Positions 13,268 to 25,537 are shown, counted from the stretch's first letter. The stretch: 64,000 nucleotides of DNA from Platycnemis pennipes (GCA_933228895.1 OW121847.1:126212350-126276349); one strand, 5' to 3'. The notes: generated by a model not told the origin, from the letters alone. Program-made: numbers and translations.

Positions 13268-13305
13268 AGTATATTAGTTAACTACGCGTAGTTAACTAAT
13301 ATACT
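13268..13305. repeat. Perfect 38-bp palindrome
   Basis: AGTATATTAGTTAACTACG is followed directly by its reverse complement with no mismatch or spacer, centred on ACGCGT. It lies six bases after the 24-bp palindrome. Confidence 0.95.
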
Positions 13306-13318
13306 GTGGAAATTACGG

Positions 13319-13377
13319 GGACCAATGAGTTTAGTACACCTTCTCACACTCCGGACCAATGAGTTTAGTACACCTCT
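13319..13377. repeat. Two direct repeats of about 22 bp, 34-bp period
   Basis: GGACCAATGAGTTTAGTACA occurs twice, separated by about 12 bp (TTCTCACACTCC), immediately after the palindromes. Confidence 0.9.
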
Positions 13378-13379
13378 AG

Positions 13380-15690
13380 CTTAAGATTGCTACATTATAA
13401 GTCAACACTTACTAAAAAAATGAAATAATGAAATCAAACATAAAATTCCATTTTTTAACAGGTCACATGCTACTAATATAGAAATCACTTTTTATTGTTT
13501 GAAAAAAATCCGAAGAAAGTTGTACCCATTAATAATAATGCAAAACTGCAGCCACATAATGCAAATAATTTATTTAGCAGGCTGTCAGCCCAACGGACAA
13601 AATCTGGATGCGGAGCGTACTATAGCCTAATAGGAGCGGTAGGCTATTGCCCTTTAGAAGCTGCTTGTTTTTTATCCGGAAATAATCGATAATCCAAAGT
13701 GCCGAGAAGTGATGAAGACATAAATTTTCGCGGACTAATATTGCTCTCCACGCAAACCCCGAGATATTGCGTTCCAAAGGACGGAATCGTATCAATGGCT
13801 TCTCCCTTTAAAATGACGACTCGTGTCCTGCTAAAATACCCTCTCTGAATCCCATTTATGACCCTTCCAGGCATTTTCCTCTCTCCCTTCTATTATAATC
13901 TTGCCCATATTGAAGGGTCCCCAATTCCGAAATCAAATTTTCTGGGCCTTTCCCCCGATAACAGTTTGGACATTTGACTTCCCATGAAATGTCATCGTCC
14001 GTTTCTTGACCCTCCAATGCAAATGTATTAGTTTCGCCTCACAATCTGATGACGATTAAAATATCACCTCCTTTCTTAGATGGAGGAACAGAGTAATTTT
14101 TAAACTTTTACATCTGGATTAACCTCGCTATTTTTATACGCGTGATAAAATTTCCTGCATGAACTTTTGTCTATTCTGAGAAGAAAAGACGATTAAAATT
14201 ATGTATCGTGCGGATTTTAATGTCCTACGCCATTACAGAAAACATTCAAAAAGGAGTTGAAATGGATAGAATACTGTCTCCGAATAAAAATAACTTTAAT
14301 TTACCCCTATATACGTCGCATCTAAGACGAATTTTAATTGAATCTGCCTTTTAAGTGAAGTTGCAAATACAAATTATAGCCATAAAAATGTCAATAAAGA
14401 TCACTTTTTATAATTAATATTTCTCCGAGCTACATTATCATAAAATATGAATGATTCAACGTATTACACCAAATGGCCAATATCATTTGTACAAAAACAC
14501 AAGTTCAAGTGCTTACAGAAATATTATTCTTTCACAATCAATGCCAACTAACATCCTTTGCTGGCAAACTATTTGATTGCCAAACTTTTTCCAGATGTTA
14601 GGGTATTTTTCAGAGAAAATGTTCTCAGGTTCATCTGGGTTATTGACATTTCCCATTACGATTTTTTATGCATGCGATCAACGTTCTAGGCCTTGATTAT
14701 GCCTAAAATTCTCGTCATTCTATGGTTTCCTCAGGATTATGAGGATAGGCCATATACTTTAAAAACAAGCAATAACAACTAATTAGATCGATTTTCCTTA
14801 CCAGACCCAAAGGTAAGCAGGATAGAAATGATGATTGTATCCAATCACTTCAGGTAGCGAGTAATGTCGGGAATTTTAAGGAGATATGTAGACGAAGTAG
14901 GTATTCGGTTTTTAGGTGGACCAACTGTTTAGGCTATATTGCACCACCTAGCAAACCTTGAACCTAAGATTAACCAAGCAACTACGCCCGAATTCAGATC
15001 TAAACTGTGATATTTAATTTATGAGTCAGGTTCTTAGCCAACCTGGTTAACATAACCGACTTATAGAAAATATTTCCAATTTTCTTTGTCTAAAGAGATC
15101 GCCATGACAAGAATATAGCTTCATTCAGCAGACAACAGCCTGCTAATAAAAAATTCTTATGCTTATGCCGAAAAAATCTTCATTTAGGAAATACTCAATC
15201 AATTACAAACTTTCTATATTTATTTTTTCAGCACTTGCTGCACAAAGGGATGCAAATTAGGGTTTACTGACAATATGTAATGGGAGTAATTGGAGAGTAC
15301 TAGGTAATTTTGTGAATTTCATGCCGGTGAAAAGTTTTCTCTTCGTTTTGTTTTCATTGGCACCCTTACTCATTTTGACTACTCATTGTTCTGACAAAGG
15401 AAAAATTTATTGCTCAAGGATATTTTTATTAAAAATTGGGGCGGGCTTGCAAAGGGGATGATTTTTTTTTAATCGACTCTCGGTTATTTGATTGACTCGT
15501 TCCCGTTAACATGTGACGGGTGATAGGATGAATGTTAGTGTAAAAAACAAGTCTCCTGGTCATTCCTGTTTTTAATAATAAAAATCAGATTCGGGAAAAC
15601 GATTACCACACGAAGACTTATCAAATTTTCTGATTCCAGAGTAAACAGAAAATGTTCAGATCGGCCCACGCAGACGGCAAGGGAAATAAG
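13380..15690. other. AT-rich intergenic DNA, nothing recognised
   Basis: Short open frames on both strands look like chance. No feature supported. Confidence 0.5.
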
Positions 15691-16530
15691 GAAGCAGAAT
15701 TGAAAGGGGCAGGGAATGGTTTGAGAGAGAGAGAGAGAGAGAAAAGGGCAAGGGGTGAGGGAGGAGGATAATCGAGACCCCGCGGGGAGCTTGAAACGTG
15801 AAACCTGAAGGGAGAGAGAGTGCGGAGCTGAGAATGAATACTGGGGAATCGTGGAGGGGGGAAACGTCAGCGCAGCAGGGAAACTGATATGATGGACAGC
15901 ATTTCTCGGTGGCGCGGGGGACGGCGAAAGAGACAAGGGAAGAGAAAGGAGGCGAAACGAGAGGGAGGGCAGTGGGGAGAGGGAGGATTCGCTCGCGTCG
16001 CCGTGAAGATTGGAAACCGGAGCCACTTAGCGCCGGCGCCTCAACCCATGCCAATTTGGGAAAGCGGGTGTCGGCGGGTGCGGGCTGCGTCGTGCTCGCG
16101 CGTGGGTTGCGTGGGGATTGGGCGAAACGCGAAGGGGCGACAGGTGATGGCGGGTACGCGACATTCGGTACTCCCGCCCAAAGGCATCAGGGCCGCTCGA
16201 ATCGGATTTCACGGCCCTGCGCCCGCCGCCCCTTCGACCACATCCCTCACGCATCGAGAGCAAACACAGGCCACGTCCCTTCCCAAAGCGGGTCCGCAAA
16301 ACCTCGGAGGAGGTGGAAACCAAAGGCCCAAGGTTCTCGGGAGGGAAGGAACACACCTGCACACAAATCCCCGAACGGAAAATTATTACGTGTTTCCGGA
16401 TTAATCCCTCCTCGGCGGAAATTGCTGCAAAACAGTACGAAGCTCCGACAAGCACGGCCGTCTCCCCGTCGTTGAACCCGCTGCCGCAATTTCTCCTCCG
16501 ACTCCGCCTCTTCGCATTTCCGACGTGATG
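15690..16530. promoter_or_regulatory. GC/CpG-rich island with purine-rich left half
   Basis: About 840 bp of GC-rich, CpG-containing DNA in an AT-rich setting. A (GA)n run at 15724-15742 begins a purine-rich stretch to about 15990, then a mixed CpG-rich part follows to about 16510. Open frames of up to 194 codons exist on both strands, but none has a recognisable domain and they overlap in several frames, as expected for stop-poor GC-rich DNA. It could be a promoter or enhancer island or an unrecognised exon. It lies in the interval between the two convergent genes. Confidence 0.35.
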
Positions 16531-17249
16531 GTTGAGTCTAAAATCTATACAATCAGGGTCTAGACTCTGGAATACAGTCCCAGGCGCTGAAAATGTGTTG
16601 GTACTTGCCAAATCGTGCTGTAATCAAGCTTTGGATAATAATTCTCACGCGCATGACTCCCTTTTTCTCCCTCCCAAATCGTCATTTCCACAGCATGGAC
16701 GGGATGACAGTCACGATGGTCTTGATTTTTTTTTCTTTCCGTCCATACATCACTTCATTATTCTTGAGCAGACTCAAAGAAATTTATTAGCGTGGGAGTT
16801 AAATTACAAATATCAATTCAATTAAGGAGAGTTGCGAACACATATTTTTCTCATAGCTGTTTTCTCAGTACCTAAATCAAATATCGCGTTCGTCGGGCCG
16901 GCCAGTGCTGAACAGAGAATTTCAAATGCAAACACGATTGAGCTAATAGGGGGACTGCGGATTGAATTCCGTCATGCCATTTAATATTTCATTTCGCAAA
17001 GGCATATACGAGAGAGAAGTAGACACAACAACCAAATAAAATGGAATTAATTTCGAGCCAAAAATTCTGTCCTTTCTGGATGAGATGGGAGGAAATTTGA
17101 AATGAGACCATGGTAAATCAGCCACAGATTATCCAATAGTTTTTCATGCTAGCCTCAGAAGCATTATTACTGATGAACGTTAAACTCAAATATTTTTATC
17201 TCCATTGACTGAACGAAGAGCAGTTTTTAACGCCATATTCGAGGAAGGT

Positions 17250-17720
17250 AAGGTTAGAGAGGAGAAGGCTGGACTTCAAACCTCCTCCTCTTTGTTGCAG
17301 TCGCAAGGTGAAACCTCCCTTCCCTCGCAAACAACCCCAAAAGCCAAGAGTTTGGGAAGATGGTGAAGGCCATCGCCACAGTCAAATGGGTGCTCCGAGA
17401 TACTATGGGGGACGGGCAATAAATATTCGAAGCATCTGATCTCGAGGCTAATCCCGACCAAATGTAAGCTGCCCCCACAAAGCACTCTTCCATAAGCCCT
17501 TCCTTTGTTGTATTTAATCTAAGCTCTCTTCTCGGCTTAGCAACTGTGTATTTTCTTTGTCGGTGTTGGCACTCAATAGGCGTCACCCGGGGTGACCCAG
17601 GATTGGCCGAGCGCCGCCCCCCGCCCCCCTTAGCCCTTGTGCGTAAGCGGAGCAAATTATACTCTCGGTGGAGATGCGGAGAGCCTGTACGCCCTTCCTC
17701 CTCCTGTATGCTCACCTTTT
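17250..17720. promoter_or_regulatory. Second GC-rich island between the two genes
   Basis: A GC-rich stretch with a C-run-rich core (17610-17632) and CpGs. The open frames on both strands have no recognised domain. The function is unknown. Confidence 0.25.
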
Positions 17721-18627
17721 TCCATTTTTTAAATAATTATTGCATTTTAAATGCTACTTGAACCATATTATATTGATGAAAAGGAAAAACGTCACAAAAA
17801 AGTCAACAGCATTTTTTCATCGCGTTACGGCGCCCGGCATCTGGGAGCACAAAAGATCTCTCGTTTATCGACAATATTCCCTGGAGACCATTTCTACATT
17901 AATTACATTTTTACATTAAGTACATGAATCACTACTTTGGATTTAGGTTCGCTATTTGGAGCATTTACCGCTGTTGTATGACACATGCTGTAAATTTACT
18001 CTTTCACACAAAAATACACCTACATACGCCAACGCTAACTCACACATCATTGAACTCATGAAAATATAAGGCATTCGGTAAGGGTTAGCTACTCTCACCG
18101 ATAGACTTTGTCGCGTGCCTTAATGGCGCAGACCTGTATCTAGTACCTACTTCATGAGCTCGGCACTTTTTATAAAAATGTTGGTCAATTTGCCAACACC
18201 TCGACGCCGCTTTTTCCGTCGCTGACTGCTACGGGAGCCGAAGCCAACACGTGGCGTGGTTCTTCTTGTTAACCCCAGTTCTCGCCCTTCCTTTGCCCTC
18301 CATTCCTACCGTCTAGAATTATTCGCACAGGAATTTATTGACCAAAAGGGAGCATAAATATTTATGATTATAAACGCCATTTTAAATTATTATTATCTCC
18401 AAACTCATAATTAAGAACTCAAAAGATTCATGTGTTAAACTGCTGATCCTCACTGTTTCACTACTTGAAACAAGGCAATAATTTTAAGGTAAATAGCCGT
18501 GGCCTGCATCATACCGCATAATTTGAAACAAATATTCTTGGGTACTTTTATTTTCTTACTTTTATAATATGTTGCAAAGAAATGACATAACGAGAGGTAC
18601 ACAAAAAGTGATTTCCTTAAATAAGAA
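17721..18627. other. Intergenic DNA, nothing recognised
   Basis: No gene or repeat supported. Confidence 0.5.
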
Positions 18628-19174
18628 AATAAGGTCAAAAAAATTATTAAACTAAGCACCTTTAAATAAATTATGAATGATTTGGCCATGATATTAAAAT
18701 CATGAATTTGTGTAGAATATCAAATATTCATGGCTATTATAATCTCTTGCCAATATTTTGATCAATAAAAAGGTTTACAACACTTTTGCAAGAGGTAGGA
18801 AAGTGGTGAAAATAAGGTCAAAAATATTATTAAACTAAGCACCTTTAAATAAATTATGAATGATTTGGCCATGATATTAAAATCATGAATTTGTGTAGAA
18901 TATCAAATATTCATGGCTATTATAATCTCTTGCCAATATTTTGATCAATAAAAAGGTTTACAACACTTTTGCAAGAGGTAGGAAAGTGGTGAAAATAAGG
19001 TCAAAAATATTATTAAACTAAGCACCTTTAAATAAATTATGAATGATTTGGCCATGATATTAAAATCATGAATTTGTGTAGAATATCAAATATTCATGGC
19101 TATTATATTCTCTTGCCAATATTTTGATCAATAAAAAGGTTTACAACACTTTTGCAAGAAGTAGGAAAGTGGTG
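18628..19174. repeat. Tandem array: three copies of a 183-bp unit
   Basis: The marker AAGGTCAAAA begins at 18631, 18814 and 18997, an exact 183-bp period. Units are nearly identical, differing by a few substitutions, so the array is young. The unit is AT-rich, has no long open frame and includes CCATGATATTAAAATCATG, itself a near-palindrome. The third copy ends at about 19174 in GTGGTGG. Confidence 0.95.
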
Positions 19175-19665
19175 GTCAAGCAATGACAGATATTGCATTG
19201 ACATTTGGCGTCATAAATAATACAACCCGAAAATCATTATCACCGTAAGTAGCCCGCCAAATATTGAGTGATATTGATTGGGCCTCACCAACAACAACTC
19301 TAATAAACATCAATAGCACACCTTTATACACAGAATTCGGAACCATGTTATTACCCTTTTAGCCAATATATATTTTCCTTGCCCCGATATTATTTTGACG
19401 AGGGGTTAGATGGCAGAAGGAACGGTTTTGTCTCAATCTCACCCAGATAAAGACCTTTTATTATTATTCTTATTACATAACGCCATAAATGTCATTTCCC
19501 TTTTCTATCCCCCATTTACTCGACTTTTTCCCTCTATCAATGTTGCCAACACTTCATAACCGCTTAATTCGTCCTCCATTCGCCTTTAATGCTTCCTTGG
19601 AATTTCTACCACAAACCTGCTTTCCTTCCCAACTATATCAAAGAATTTTCGTTTCCCTCTCTTAC

Positions 19666-19747
19666 TGATGAAAATAATTAACTTAGTTATATTCCACACA
19701 AATGTTTTGACCGACCGGTTTCGACCTTCTCAGGTCATCAGGGGTTA
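19666..19747 (-). repeat. Left inverted repeat of the Penelope-like fragment
   Basis: It matches the reverse complement of 20232-20317 with few differences, including a 3-base gap next to the CCTGATG segment. On the minus strand it carries CTGATGACCTGAGAAGGTC followed by GAAACCGGTCGG, which resembles a hammerhead-ribozyme core. Confidence 0.85.
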
Positions 19748-20231
19748 ACAAGTAACAAGTAGTTACCCCTGGCTGCAATTGTTGTTATGTGGGGCAAACG
19801 GGTAGAAAATTAGGCATACGTAAATCCGAACATTTAATTCTTTTGTAAATGGTAATAACAAGTCTGTGTTTGCCACATATTTAATCGAAAATTATCACTC
19901 CTTATATTTTACCCCAAAGGTTTTACATGTTTGTGATAAGGGGAAGAAACTTGATTTTATGGAGAACTTTGAAATTGTTTCATATTTTAATGCATATAAG
20001 AATGAGGTGTTAAGTGACCTATTCCCTTTCAACCTCTCCCCATTCTACTCATTGTCAGTGCCGGTCCCCCCAACACCACCCCCATAGTCATATAAGCTGC
20101 TCTTCACCCCTCGACACCAGTCGTTTGCTCACCTTCCTTTCATAACCGCCTCATTATCCCTCCCTCCCCACCTCTCTTTTCACTGGTGTGAGACTTTGTA
20201 TATATATGCCGCCTTGCCCGTCTTTTACTTT

Positions 20232-20317
20232 TTAACCCCTGATGGGGACCTGAGAAGGTCGAAACCGGTCGGTGAATAAATTTGTGTGGAATAGATCTAG
20301 GTTAATTATTTTCATCA
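20232..20317 (+). repeat. Right inverted repeat of the Penelope-like fragment
   Basis: It begins TTAACCCCTGATGGGGACC, continues TGAGAAGGTCGAAACCGGTC and ends ATTATTTTCATCA. Its orientation follows the endonuclease frame, so this is the original downstream end. Confidence 0.85.
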
Positions 20318-23300
20318 CGAATCCATTTCACAAGGTGAACTCGCCAACCATCGATTTCATCCCTCTCTCACTTCTAGAAAATTTTCTTAAACCCGAAAAG
20401 CATTATTCTACGCCTTTCTACTATAGGCATTCCTTCTTCTCAATTGTCAAATCTTCTATACCGCAGACTGCAATACACTTCATAAAAGGGGACGAAAATA
20501 TTCGCCATAATTTATAATTATGTCAGTCACGTTGTAACAAAACACGAAAACTTTTTAAAGTACTCCAGTTATGTATAGGTTTCATAGAATAACCTTAATA
20601 AGCCAGTTGACGCAGATCTTTCGGTGACGCCACGTTTATAGTAGCAATGCAAACCTGGAGGGCATTGATTTTATTCCCAGTTAGTACAACCTCCATAAAA
20701 TGCAATGTTGATATACAGCTCATAAAATCACATTATATAAGAACTATTCCTTGGAATACCTGTTCAGGCTTTGGTAAGGAACCAGCCCATTAATTAGAAT
20801 GGAAAAATGTTGTTGGACGGCGGGGAAATTTTTTGAGTTTTTGTACGATGGAGGAATTGCAAATATATGTAACCTGCAGATTCTGAAACGACAGCCTTCA
20901 ATGTATATCAATATTCAGGATACTAGAGGGTCAGAATATAAATAATTGCTAGATGAAATAAAAGCAATATTTGTGCCACATTTGCCTGATTGTGAAGGGT
21001 TTTATCACAATTGCGCCAGCACGGATGTCAAGAATGAATCGCACTTTATCCACTCACCCAAAAAACTTCTTCCGGCCGAAGTTATAAGGAAACGCTGATC
21101 AAATATTTCCAGATATAGGACGCAATTTAGAGAAATTGGATAGGACGCAATTTAGAGAAAGTTATACTATGTCAGATGGATATGCATCCTGATAAGAGAC
21201 AATGGCGTAGTCTTTATTTACATACCTCTCCGCAACTGCGTCCAATGGTTTCTCTCCGGTCCAATATCGCCGTTTCACGGTTGCGCAGCATCGTCTTATC
21301 TGGGGTACAAGAGATCTTCGGTGAAGTTTTGACCCAAATGATGTTTTAATCACCCATTATTTTCTGCTCGCATTCGTCCACAATCAGGCCTTTTAAGTTG
21401 TTAGCTACATTATGAGCCTTTGGTGAGAGCACAAGTCTGTTGAGTATCTTTAGAAGCACCTAGAAAATATTTCGTATCACACCGATGGTAGTTCCACAAC
21501 TCACTCAAACTAAAGGCCGAGGGAAACTGACTCGATCGCGGAATGAGCCTTCACGAATGACATCAAAGGCAGTGAAATTCAATTGGGTGTTTAACCTGCA
21601 TGCGGCATAGCCCTTGAAGGTCACTCAAGGCTCAATTGACTCAAGAATCAAAGACCCCCACTGCTGCTTTGCTATTCTCTCTCAAATGAAAACAAGGCAT
21701 ATAGCCTGAGCGTCAAAAGAGGTGCTTTCCTGAATGACTTTCTGGATCCTGTGGTTGAAGGAAAGAAAGCGGAATTTCTTCCACTGAGTCCCTAGTTTAT
21801 TCTCAAAATTTCCTAGAGCTTTCTGTCGGATAAATTGACATCCTTAACAAAATGGAATTTATAAGTGATCTCACGTTGGACTTTCCTGTATTCCAGTCAA
21901 ATTTCCTAGATCACATACGCTTTTAGACAGGAAAATAATCACATCCTATCCTTTCGTCAAATGAACACGAGAGCGGAGTTTCAGAGATCGTGCAACTCCA
22001 TGCATTGGTACCTATTCCCGTGACATCCAATACAACTTCATACTCATACAGAAATGAGTTTTACACTAGCCTCCATGCCTAAAAAAATTTTTCTTAACGT
22101 GAAGGTTTTCATACTCATTTAGAAGACATTTATGTTTCACAAAAACTTGCACCACATCCTCTGAAAATAATAAATTTCCCAGAAAAGTGAAATGAACCAG
22201 CCGATCGTATGATTATTTTTCCTTTGAGTTGTAATTTTTGACAATTTAGTTCCACCCTGAAGACTGAGAAGTAAAATGCTAAAAAATGTCATTATATCCT
22301 ATGAAGTATTAAATTGATCAAATGAAAAGCTGCCGCCAATATATTATGAATATATTGGTTGCACTATAGAAAGTAAATGTGAATGGTGGTAAATTTTAAG
22401 TGGTTTTGAAGCATTTCAAAAATCGTTTTACACATTGCCATTTTCGGAAACCATTTAGAATAGTTTTATGATTTCATCATCCCACATTCTTTGTTTGCTG
22501 CCAAATTCACACAATGAAAATTGCTTTTATAGTAAAACTCCATCAAGCACTAGCTTTCTTTGTGTTAAAGAATTGCCTGTTTATGCCACATCAGTTGACA
22601 GGAAACAATGTTGCACTACACTACACCACACTTACTTTTCGGAGGCAGAACAGAAAATATCCAATAGGAAGATCCCTGCTCTCATAATTCTTTCATGCAT
22701 GTATTGAATACACTGATATGATCCAAACATAATTCTGAAGGCTTGGAATTTAATTTAAAATTTAAGCGAATGAAGAGAGGAATAAGGCTATATTAGTGGA
22801 CGATGGATGTGTTAGTGGGGTAAAAAAGAGAGATTACCAAGGGGGAGATGACTTCTTTATTGGGGAAGGAAAAAGTATTTCAAACCATAAGAGTAAATTG
22901 GGAAAACTCTCACAGGTGGCATCATAAAAAATGCTGAAAAGCCGTAAATACGAGAATGGTGAAAAAGTCAATAGGATAGGGGGTAGGAAAAAATAGTAGG
23001 GTATAAAAAAGTTTGGGAGAAAAATTGGTAAGGAATCAATTAAACAACTCATACCACAAAATATAAGGTATAAAATATACATACATATTTTATATATACA
23101 TATACATACATACAATACAAAAATAAAGCAAAATGTAATATATGGAAATATGAAAGGGGCAGGGAAAGACAGGTATACTGTAAGATAAAGTGAGGGACTT
23201 GTCAGAAAGCAAAAAATAAATACGGAAATAAGATAAATTGTTGATAGAGCTAGTTAAATTACAGGTAATGTGGGAACAATTTGTAGAACTAAATGATAAT

Positions 23301-23602
23301 GATGCCAAGTCTATAAGTTAAACGAAAAATGGAATCAAATGCTGTACTAATACATCACATTTAGCTGTCGTGATAAGTATTCAATTATTAAAGAGAATCT
23401 TAGGAACCTAAATATGACTTTCTTATACCAAAATAGTAAATATATGAATGACACTACATTGCTCAAGCTAGAAAGGGAGTATTTCAAAACCATAATTATG
23501 GTTTAAACTATTAGTTATAATTGATAGTTTAAGCCAGTTTTTCGCAATCGGTGGGACCCGCCCTACTTGTGAGTCTTCTCATATGGGGCGGCTGAATACC
23601 CT
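20318..23602. other. Intergenic DNA with two minor repeats
   Basis: No gene supported. It contains a 25-bp tandem duplication at 21115-21163 (ATAGGACGCAATTTAGAGAA twice) and an imperfect TA/TACA microsatellite at about 23070-23120. Confidence 0.5.
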
Positions 23603-23644
23603 CGCAACCCTTAAACAATGCGAGTATATTGTATATACATAATC
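23603..23644. repeat. Left 42-bp target-site duplication of the RTE-like insertion
   Basis: It starts CGCAACCCTTAA and ends ACATAATC. It matches 24494-24535 at about 36 of 42 positions and lies directly before the element body. Confidence 0.8.
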
Positions 23645-24493
23645 GCAATGAAGTCAAGGAAAAGTGTTTTGGAGTGAACATCCACGGAAAAACAATCAGC
23701 ATGCTACGATTCGCTGATGACATAGCTCTCATAGCAGAGACAGAGAAGGAGCTGAATAAGTAGCTAACAACCATGGAAAGGACAATGGCCTTACATCAGC
23801 TGAAGATCAGTAAGAAGAAAACTAAGATATTGGTGTGCAGAAAGAGAGAAGAGGCCAAAACCAACGTTATACTAGGAAAACTGAAAGTGGAAGAGGTGAA
23901 AGAGTACTGTTACCTGGGAAGCAGAGTAACCAACGATGGACGAAGCAAGAAAGAAATAGTGAGTAGAATATCCCAGGCAAAGAGGGTATTCTATCAAAAG
24001 AAGAATCTACTTACAACTGGAAATACAAGCTAGGAAGTAAGGAAGCAATTCATCGAAACGTATATCTGGAGCATGTTCCTTTACGGCAGTGAGGCATGGA
24101 CGATGACAGCAGCGGAGAAGAAAAGGGTGGAAGCATTCGAAATATGGTGCTATCGAAGAATGATGAAGATAAAATGGATCGATCGTGTGACAAATGAGGA
24201 AGCTCTAGGACGAGTGGGAAAAAAGAGAAGTCTGCTGAAAACCTTAAAAAGAAGACGGGATAACTTTTTCGGCCATATCTTAAGACACGATGGCCTGATG
24301 AAGATACTCGTCGAAGGAAAAGTGAACGAGAAGAATGGAAACTGCAGGCCTCGTATGAGTTACATAGAACAGGTAGTAAAGGACGTGAAAGAGAGGAACT
24401 AAGTTAATATGAAGAGAATGGCCGATAGAAGAATCGAGTGGAGCGCTGCGTCAAACCAATCCTAGGATTGCTGACCCTTGATGATGACATAAT
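23645..24493 (+). mobile_element. 5'-truncated RTE-like non-LTR retrotransposon, 3' end of the reverse-transcriptase ORF
   Basis: One frame (frame 1) reads through the catalytic box ISMLRFADDIALIAETEKEL (FADD variant of YADD). It continues through the thumb (KEYCYLGSRVTNDGRSKKEI), the LYGSEAWTMTAAEKKRVEAF segment, MKIKWIDRVTNEEALGRV, GHILRHDG and SYIEQVVKDVKE. In-frame stops at about 23761, 24031 and 24400 kill it. It ends in a TGATGATGA-type repeat, as do many RTE-type elements. It is flanked by 42-bp direct repeats, which fixes both ends and shows that the insertion itself was 5'-truncated. Confidence 0.9.
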
Positions 24494-24535
24494 CGCAACC
24501 CTTAACCAAAATGAATATATTGTACATACATAATC
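24494..24535. repeat. Right 42-bp target-site duplication of the RTE-like insertion
   Basis: It begins CGCAACCCTTAACC and ends ACATAATC. It pairs with 23603-23644. Confidence 0.8.
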
Positions 24536-25380
24536 AAGACGCACGTATTCACCTACTTACGTGCAAAACGTTGAAGCTGAACTTATTTGCGTACCTTAGT
24601 GTGACTGTTTTCCTGAGAATAAAAAGTAAACTTAAAATTATGAAACACCCTCGTCATCTGAGCATTATCACCATCGTCAGGAATATTCATCTCCCACCTA
24701 ATTAGGCAGAGGTAAACTATAACTTAACGTTTTCTCCACAATAAACATCCTTTAACTAAGGTTTCATATTGCTTCCGGGATTCTCCGTCGCGATGGTTAT
24801 TCATTAGACAACAGTTTCTTCCCTCATCCTCTGAGCGTGTTCAGGTCAAGTTGACTTTAAGTCCATTAATTAATCGGCGTCAAACAACTACCAAAACATA
24901 AATCGGCATGAAAACAGAAGCAGCCGACGTGAGGGAGATTCCCAGAAGTAATATGAAACCATCAATTATACATCGCGGGTGCTTAAAAGAGTGAAGTTAA
25001 ACTGAAAATAGGATTGGACTTCTAGTTATAATATTGATGTTTACCATATATTTCTTCGTAGATATTAGTAGAAAATAGCGTTTGATTCCAGAATAAAAAC
25101 TATTGAAGATTTCAACATTAATTAAACATTAACCTTCAGTTACCCAGGGAATGTCACAAATGATACACTAAAAAAACAATCATGAATAAAAACTCATTCA
25201 TGATTTAATTTTACAGCACTTTATTGCACATAAGTAGTAATTGACAAAGAGGGCTGACAACAATTAAATAAAGAATGATGGACAGAGACATCCTGGGCAT
25301 TAAATAAGGCCCTAGAGTTCATCCATTTTTTTTAATATTTTGGATTTTTGAACACTGAATGATATTTTCATTAATAACAT
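24536..25380. other. AT-rich intergenic DNA, nothing recognised
   Basis: No feature supported. Confidence 0.5.
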
Positions 25381-25382
25381 TT

Positions 25383-25537
25383 TTTATTGTTTCACCCCAT
25401 TGATGCCTGTTTTAAATGGCAGGGTTACTAAATTACGCGACAAAACGGGGACAAGGAAGCGATGGTTGGTTACCAAAAAAATGGATAGACAGAGAAAAAT
25501 AGCAAAAGAATCAAGGTTTTTTTGCAAAACATTTATT
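25383..25537 (-). terminator. NPF: Candidate poly(A) signals of NPF
   Basis: On the minus strand, AATAAA occurs at 25532-25537 and again at 25383-25388, about 455 and 605 nt after the NPF stop codon. Either could end the transcript. Confidence 0.4.

Larger units (their letters stand above)
19666..20317 (+). mobile_element. Penelope-like element fragment with GIY-YIG endonuclease relic and inverted ends
   Basis: An element of about 650 bp bounded by inverted repeats of about 82-86 bp (19666-19747 and 20232-20317). The interior keeps the C-terminal endonuclease of a Penelope-like retroelement. From 19783 it reads CYVGQTGRKLGIRKSEH, the second half of a GIY-YIG core with the Arg helix. A stop and frameshift near 19846 follow. 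Then come KSVFATYLIENYHS and LHVCDKGKKLDFMENFEI, the latter like the conserved KGRKxxxLExxEI box of Penelope endonucleases. The reverse transcriptase is missing, so the copy is 5'-truncated and dead. Penelope-like copies commonly carry an inverted terminal segment at the 5' side, which would explain this arrangement. Confidence 0.8.

Noticed and set aside
15535..16611. Several open frames of 130-194 codons on both strands
   Set aside because: All fall in one GC-rich island, overlap in many frames and show no domain, signal peptide or splice support.
21162..21353. 63-codon minus frame as an extra NPF or peptide exon
   Set aside because: No splice consensus in phase and no peptide-precursor features.
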